Of a DNA stretch of 64,000 nt, positions 57,888-64,000 are shown piece by piece. The first letter of the stretch is position 1, and each line of letters opens with the position of its first letter. A program made the translations under genes and the position numbers. The notes under the pieces are model-generated. The model was not told the origin of the DNA. It was given only the letters and a program-made list of their open reading frames with translations, and searched no databases. Origin of the DNA: Udeniomyces pyricola (taxonomy: Eukaryota > Basidiomycota > Tremellomycetes > Cystofilobasidiales > Mrakiaceae); the NCBI GenBank assembly GCA_039545295.1, contig BCIK01000013.1:496001-560000 (forward strand), read 5' to 3'.

Positions 57888-60748
57888 ATGTCTATGGCTG
57901 CCCGTGCCCGAGGACGCAAGAGCGTCAAAAAGGGAGTGACCCTCACCTTGATGGTTGTACGTCCATCGTTCGCCTGCCATGCAACCATGGCTGATTGTCT
58001 CGAGGCAAAGCCTCATGCCTCCTGAGTACCACCTTCCCCTCTTCCACACGATGGTGCTGACGCTTTAACCCTCTCGTCGCGTGGCGTTTCGTTGGATCAT
58101 CATTATCATCTGGTGATACATTTGTCTTCAGGTCGGTGCTGTGAGTACTCAAACATCGCATTCATTCGTTAGATGATATACCACCCCTTGATGCAGAGGT
58201 GTCGAGCAATCCCAGACGTCCAGCCAAACGAGTTCCTTGAAACGACTGCGCATTCAATCTTGAGCTGATCTGGCTGCTGTTTCCTCCTGCTTTGCTTGCC
58301 CTTCTGTTGACTATGTGCAACCTCTCGTCCTACTCTGATCAGTCTGGAACGGGCAGAACTACATTTGTCAACACGCTCGCCGAGACGGGTGTCCTTGTGA
58401 GTCTGAGCGTGCTGGTCGATTAAGATACTGTGATGCCTGGACGCGGCACACTGTCGTTCCTATACTCTCCCTGGACCGGCCGATCTCATCGATGTGCTTC
58501 TCATCGCTCCGTCGACCCTAACCTACCCTGTGGCTTCCCCCCAAAGACACATCAAGAAACTCCTTCCCCTGAATCTGCCCACATAGAACAACCCATGAGC
58601 ATCAAAACGCATCAAGTTGAACTTGACGAAGAAGGCCTCCGAATCAGCCTTAACGTCGTCGATACCCCTGGATTCGGTGACGCCATCGACAACAGCGACC
58701 AATTCGGCGAGATCCTTCAATACGTCGAAAGGCAGTTTGACGATTTTTTGGCCATGGAATCAAGGGTCAGGCGAGATCCGAGGTAAAGATTGCGACCTGC
58801 TCCACAGGATCATCGGAGCCAAGGTCAGGGAGGAATGTAACCTGGCAGGCTATATGCGGCGACTAAGGCTCTCCGTTCTCTTCTCTTTTGTATATCCCTC
58901 TCCCTCTCTCGTTTACATCCATGACAACGCCTCCACCGCACAGGTTCCGTGATGATCGTGTCCATGCTCTCATCTGTGAGTATACGTTCAAAGCTCCATC
59001 TTTGAGATGTGCACGCTGCTAGCCATCTGATTCTTTGACGCTGACCCGCTTGTATGCGCATGTCGATCGTGCACAGACTTTATTGCACCGACTGGTCATG
59101 CGTATGTCCGCGTTTTGTTCTCCTATGCCTGTCGCGTGCTCAGAAATCACTTTTGATGTACTCAGTTGCTTCTTGCTGCGATGTTTGCCCTGACTGTACG
59201 GGGACAGGTTGCGTGAAATTGACATTGAGCTCATGAAGCGACTGTCTTTGCGGGTCAATGTTATCCCTGGTGAGCGTTCTATTCCCATCGGCTGCTCAGC
59301 TCATCACTTGGAGTGTTATCTCCTAAGTAATTCATCCTCTTCTAACCCTTCGCCTTCATTCTGACTTTGACGATTTATTCGATCATTGGGATGCCACACA
59401 GTCATCGGTCGTGCCGATTCCTTTACCCCATCCGAATTGAAAGCGTTCAAGGCTCGCGTTATGGAAGACATCGAACACCATCAAATCCCCATCTTCAACT
59501 TCCCCTCCGATCTCGAGTACGATGACGAGGAGACGATCGCTGAGAGCAATGAGCTTCGAGCACTCCTCCCGTTTGCGATTGTGGGAAGCGAGGAAGAGAT
59601 GGAGATTGACGGGGAGCCTATCCGGGTAAGAAAGTTCCCCTGGGGTGTTGTTGAGTGAGTCGTCTTGCTCTTTTATCGTCAATTTGGATCTCGGCAGAGA
59701 TCGGGTGAAGTTATCCTGTCCATATCGTTGCCGAGGTCCACAACAACCGCAAAGTATACTCAAGTCATGTTCTAACAATGTAACCCCCCCTGTCTTTGTT
59801 CTCATGACCGTTCATGAATATCTTTTATATGTTTTTCTTTCTTACAGGATCGACAACCCAGATCACACCGACTTTACGCGTCTCCGCCAAGCGCTCTTTA
59901 ACTCGCACCTGACCGAAGTCAAGGAGATCACCTCGGATTTCCTGTACGAGAATTATCGGACGGAGAAACTATCCAAGTCAGGTGGAGGCGGCGAAGGTGG
60001 GGATGCCATCGATAAAACGTCGTACGTCTCTGGTCTTTTTTCTTTCTTGTTTTTTCTTCTTCTTCTTCGATGATTGGGCTCGGCTCTTCCTTCGTGCTGC
60101 AGATCGGAGATCAGAGGTGAATGTAAAAGAACTTGAAAAGAAATCAATTGACCTTGCTCTTCTATCCATCCACGAAATCGCGCAAACGACAACGTCATTC
60201 CATACCCCCCAATGTAGCAACGCTTCATTGCCGAGCGGCTCTCACACTCCTCTTGATTTGGCCTCGCAATCGCATCGGATTAAGCAGGAGCAGCTGGCTA
60301 AAGAAGAGGAGAAGCTTCGCGAGGTCGAGATGAGGGTCACAAGAGAGTTGGCCGAGCGAAGGCAGGAATTGGTAAGCGCTTAATTGAAGTGGGAGGGGGC
60401 AGAGGGAATCTTTTTCACTCTCTTGGTATCCCTTGTTTGAGAAGGCGTGTATATGTATGATTGGTTTACTGACGACGCTTCATCCCGTTCCCAACTTTGC
60501 CCCCCCCCCCCCCCCGCACTTCTCCTCCTCCTCCCCCTGACCGCCCTTCTGCTCTGTCCCACTCAATCGTCCTATCCCGGTCCTTGTTATTGGACATAAA
60601 ATAAATCAACAAAAACCCTTCTACTTCTTTACATTCTCCTATTCTCCCTTGGCACGCATTCCTTGTGGCGCAGCTGGCGAGGGAAGAGAACTTGCGTCAA
60701 CTCGAATCGAGATTGGCCGCTCATTCGAGTCAGGCCGAGTTGGCGTAG
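57888..60748 (+). CDS. Septin, Cdc11-type
   Basis: Filament-forming GTP-binding-fold protein of the cell cortex and division site. Eleven exons join in phase to 380 aa: 57888-57956, 58132-58140, 58343-58396, 58547-58782, 58944-58975, 59077-59101, 59208-59269, 59402-59654, 59848-60021, 60218-60371 and 60674-60748. A polybasic RGRKSVKKG segment precedes the P-loop GASGTGRTTFVNTL, where Arg replaces the usual Lys, as in Cdc11-type septins. DTPGFGD (G3) follows, then VIGRADS (a variant G4, normally AKAD), PWGVVEIDNP and the septin unique element around NYRTEKL. The C-terminal coiled coil runs from about 310 to the end (EEEKLREVEMRV, ENLRQLESRL). Exon 2 is a 9-nt micro-exon encoding V-G-A of the P-loop. 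Confidence 0.94.
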
Positions 60749-61738
60749 ATCGTCCGGTCGGGTCGAGTCGAGTCGAGTCGAAGACCGAACGAGGCTTGAA
60801 GAAGAAATAAGGCCGCGGTCTATCTACCATTGCGACTGGATATCGTTTGGAAAGTCAATTTTTTTTTTAATTTTTTTTTTTTTGCAGCTTGAAGATGTTG
60901 TTCCCTATGATGCGAATGATGAAATTAAAAAAAAAAAGTGCCTTCTTCGTTGAACTCAATTCAATCCCATGCCGAGATTGAATCCTCCCTCCCCCCCCCC
61001 AAACACCAAACCAAACAAACGATTTAGTAGTACGCCCTATACGTATTGGCCCGCTTGGCTCGTAAAATCTCCAAACGGCCTTTGCTTAAAAATCAACCCC
61101 CCACCCCCCACCCCCCCCTTTTGCCCAACAACCTGTCTCAAAGCCTGCAGAACAAGAAGAAGAGGAATTTGGGGGGCATGAGATATTTGGATTCAATGGA
61201 ATATGTGAAAGATTTCGTTGGAGATGGATATATATATATATTGTGCGCATGAAGGGGAAGGGGGGGAGGGAAGGGGTTTGAAAGAAGAAAAAAAGTCTGG
61301 AGAGGGGTTGGTTGGGTGGGACTTGAAGGTTTGGGTTGATGCGATGGGTGGAGGTTGATGGGATGGGGATGGATAAGGGAGGAACAAGAAGAAGAAAAGA
61401 AAAAGAAAGAGAGAGAGAGAGAGAAAAAGAGAGAGAGAGCGCAGGGGGGGGGGGGGTTTAAGAGCTGGGTTTTATTTAGTATCAAAATGAGATGATCGAT
61501 GAGAAGTGAGTCGGATTGGATGTAGGTTTTGAAGGAAGGAAGGAAGAAAAGGATGAGGGGAGAAGGGGAAGGGGGGGGGGGGAGAGAGAGAGAAAGTCGA
61601 CTGATAAATGCTTGATGTTTTCATCGGTGGGTCGTTTGTGTGCGTCTGAGGTCGGAAGAGCGAAGAGTACTGTATAGGTGAGATCGAGAGCTGACGGGGA
61701 TAATTTCATTGATTTTGCGTTTGGGGGGAAAGGAGATG
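60749..61738. repeat. Convergent intergenic region with simple repeats
   Basis: 1 kb between the stops of septin and PEX13. A GTCGA pentamer repeat (60762-60781), T and A runs (60859-60935), C runs (60988-60999, 61099-61117), a GA repeat (61408-61438) and G runs (61445-61456, 61571-61582). No gene seen. Confidence 0.55.
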
Positions 61739-64000
61739 TTAGGCCATCGAAGCGGTAGCCGTCACAGCGGCTGCTGGCGCAGTCGAGGGTTTCGGAAGTC
61801 TGAAAGTTTTTTTTTTTTTCAGATTTTTTTTTGAGTGATAGAGGAAAGGGTGAGGTAATGATAGAGATTACGGTGATATTTGGTGGAATTGGAAGAGGAA
61901 GAAATGAAAGGATAAAGGGAAGGNGGGGGGGGGGGGGGAAGAGATCAGTTCTTCTGGATCCATGTTCGATTGTGTGACGGACATGTTACGTCTTTTCCTT
62001 CTTTTCCTTCTTTTCCAATTCCCCTTTCTTGTCCTCTTCTTCTCTTCTACTTCAAAAAAAAAGAGAAGAGAACTTGAAGACAAAGGTAAACTTACTCTAC
62101 GACAAAACTCTTGGGGAACCAACCTATCCTTCCATCTCTCGTTCTTCCCCTCCACCAATCCCCTCCTCCTCCTCCTTCTCCTCCTCCAAGTTTCTCCAGA
62201 ACCGCAACAATCTCACCAACGGCCAAAGCGAGCTCCATCTCATCTTTCGGTTCAAATTTGAAACTCGCCCTCGCGAACGTCAGGTCGGCCGTCGGTGGAG
62301 GAAGAGGAGAAGCCTGTGGGTTCCCAACGCCGCCGCCTATCGAGGAAGAATGCAAATGTGGTGGCGGTGGTGGGAGTCGAGCTGAGAGAAGATTGATGAG
62401 ACGGGACATGGCAAAAGGAAGTCCGATCGCCGTAAGAAGGAAGAAGATCAAAGGTTTCGCTGAGGGTCTTCCTCCTCCTCCACCGCCAGCTGTCGCTGCT
62501 GCAGCAGCCGCTGCATTAGCCGACCTCGAATTCGACGTCAACGCCTGCCCTAGACTCGCAAATTCTCCTCCCCAATCACTCATCGCTCCTCCTCCTCCTC
62601 CTCCTCCTCTCCCATGATCGATCCGTTTCCGTCCGCCTCCTTTAAGGAACGCCAACAACCCTTTACCCCACCGAAGGACACTGAACACGCCGAGGACCTG
62701 ACCGAGGTACATCTTGGCCGCTCCGAATTGATCCGCCACACCCGCTAATGCAAAGAAGGAGGAATGTGTCGCGAAATACGTCGATTCGAGTAGCTGAGCG
62801 AGCGAGGTGATGGAGGAGATGAGGGATTCGAGTAGGGCGAATGCGGGAGAGGTCGATTGAGCGAGGGAAGAGGAGAACGTTGGAGGCATGCCCTGTGGGG
62901 AGGATGAGAGAGAGGACCGCCAAGGGGGGGGGGGGCAGGGGGGGCAGATGGAGGACGAGAAAGATATCGGGAGAACAAGAAAGAAAGAACTCTATCAGCC
63001 CAACAGCCTTTAGGACATTGCTTGAGGGGAACATATTCGCCCCCCCCCCCTCCCCCTTGAGGACATGAATAGCCAAACCAAGAGGAAAAGGATACCTCTC
63101 TCTTATGATGAGGACTTTTCCCATCTTGAAGAAGCACAGGAGGGTCGAGCACTTACTTCTTGACCGGGCATGCCCATGCCATACTGACCACCCCCACCGT
63201 AACCTCCTCCGTAGGCACCGCCGTAACCCCCACCATAAGACCCCATTCCTCCATAACTGGAACCGTAGCCTCCTCCTCCATAGCTACCCATTCCACCAAG
63301 TCCACCGTAACCACCTCCCATCCGCGAGTAAGCTGATGGGTTGGATTACAAGATAGAAAAAGGGGGAGGACTCGATCGGGTCAGTCCGGCTTGGGTGGAT
63401 AGTTGATGGAGGCCAGGAAGAGGGGGGAGTGGGGAAAGGAAGGGTCAGCGGCTGGATAGGGGTAGTTATGGGTATGATACATACGTGATCCATATGATCC
63501 AGCACCGTAAGAGGACATGGAAGAGTAGGGAGACGTCGTAGCGTAAGGGTTGGAATTGTAGGGCGTCACTCCGGAGGATTGGCCATAGGGCGAGAGGGAG
63601 TTGGCGGTGCTGAGGGGGACTACGAAGGGAATGCAAGGGAGATGGTGGATGATGATGATGATAGGGGAGTGAGTGATGAGGGTGAGGGAGATGAAAGCGT
63701 TGGGTCAGCAAGTTGGTGGGGAGTTACGTAGAGTGGAGAAGAAGAAGAAGAAGAAGGGCAAGGGAAGAGATCCGGTTCAAGCGTGCAGTCTATCCCGGTA
63801 CGAGTGAGCCGGTGATAGCGAGGAAGGGTCGATCCCCGCCTAGACGCGTTTCTCGACGCTATGAGGACGAGAAAGGTCCGGTGTTTGGCTCTCTTGGTCG
63901 ATGATAGCAGTCGGACTCAAGACAAGGGGAAGACTGAAGGGAAATGTCTCAAGATGAACGGCATACGTACTAAGGGAAGAAGACGACTCGGCAATCTGAG
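61739..64000 (-). CDS. pex13: Peroxin 13 (Pex13), N-terminus beyond right edge
   Basis: Peroxisomal membrane docking protein for cargo receptors. Visible exons in phase: (>64000)-63971, 63619-63485, 63332-63157, 62892-62096 and 61799-61739 (about 398 residues). Layout in order: a Ser/Tyr-rich start (YGQSSGVTPYNSNPY), a Gly/Tyr-rich repeat region (YGG/GGMGSYGG) typical of Pex13 and thought to act as a phase-separating pore mesh, then a membrane part. The membrane part has a helical segment around MYLGQVLGVFSVLRW and a strong span PLIFFLLTAIGLPFA. The SH3 domain follows (FKFEPKDEMELALAVGEIV, DWWRGRTRDGRIGWFP, KSFVVE). A short Ala/Pro tail ends the protein. The Gly-rich and poly-Ala linkers are longer than usual. 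The true start codon lies outside the window, and the 30-base right-edge exon is inferred. Confidence 0.92.

Noticed and set aside
1..64000. Transposons, CRISPR arrays, rRNA genes
   Set aside because: No transposase or reverse-transcriptase reading, no long terminal or inverted repeats, no repeat-spacer arrays and no rRNA-like stretches were found.
1..64000. A single functional gene cluster or new system spanning the window
   Set aside because: The genes belong to unrelated housekeeping pathways. UAF1 and PCNA are functionally linked in animals (deubiquitination of PCNA), but they are 23 kb apart with unrelated genes between them, so proximity is probably chance.

Overview
The window is nuclear DNA of a basidiomycete fungus. 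Genes are densely split by short GT-AG introns (8-18 exons in most), the spliced proteins are basidiomycete-like, and the gaps between genes are full of pyrimidine tracts and G/C homopolymers, some of them broken by Ns. A yeast-like member of Pucciniomycotina is my best guess, but that is an inference and not proven by anything seen here. I rebuilt gene models by hand from both strands, joining exons only where GT-AG sites, reading phase and family similarity agreed. No transcript data were available.

Left third (1-17 kb): a flavin monooxygenase cut by the left edge (minus); a very long WDR48/UAF1-type WD-repeat protein (plus, 1789-7611); a truncated beta-lactamase-like serine hydrolase fragment (minus, about 8.5-8.8 kb); a 12-exon NADPH-dependent SDR aldehyde/ketone reductase (minus, 9288-12045); and glycyl-tRNA synthetase with two in-frame starts (plus, 12446-16571).

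Middle (17-39 kb): the exosome helicase Mtr4 (minus, 17316-22540) is divergent from an 18-exon ammonium transporter (plus, 23553-28902). PCNA with a long charged insertion (minus, 30624-33740) is divergent from the small Golgi protein Kish (plus, 34193-35162). A strongly extended Mim1/Tom13 mitochondrial outer-membrane protein follows (plus, 36191-38629).

Right part (39-64 kb): a large disordered acidic/Ser-rich protein of unknown function (plus, 40695 to about 46445); an Sfi1-type centrin-binding repeat protein (minus, 47635-52188); a degenerate ORF with an in-frame stop (minus, 52566 to about 53390); ribosomal protein eS10 (minus, 54992-56031); a Cdc11-type septin (plus, 57888-60748); and the peroxisomal import protein Pex13, whose N-terminus lies beyond the right edge (minus, 61739-64000).

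These are mostly housekeeping genes and not a functional cluster. I saw no transposon, CRISPR array, rRNA or convincing tRNA. The notable features are architectural: PCNA carries an extra charged block of about 95 residues; Mim1 is about four times the yeast length; UAF1 is about twice the animal length; several genes use micro-exons of 8-28 nt that a plain ORF scan cannot find; and two gene remnants are present.
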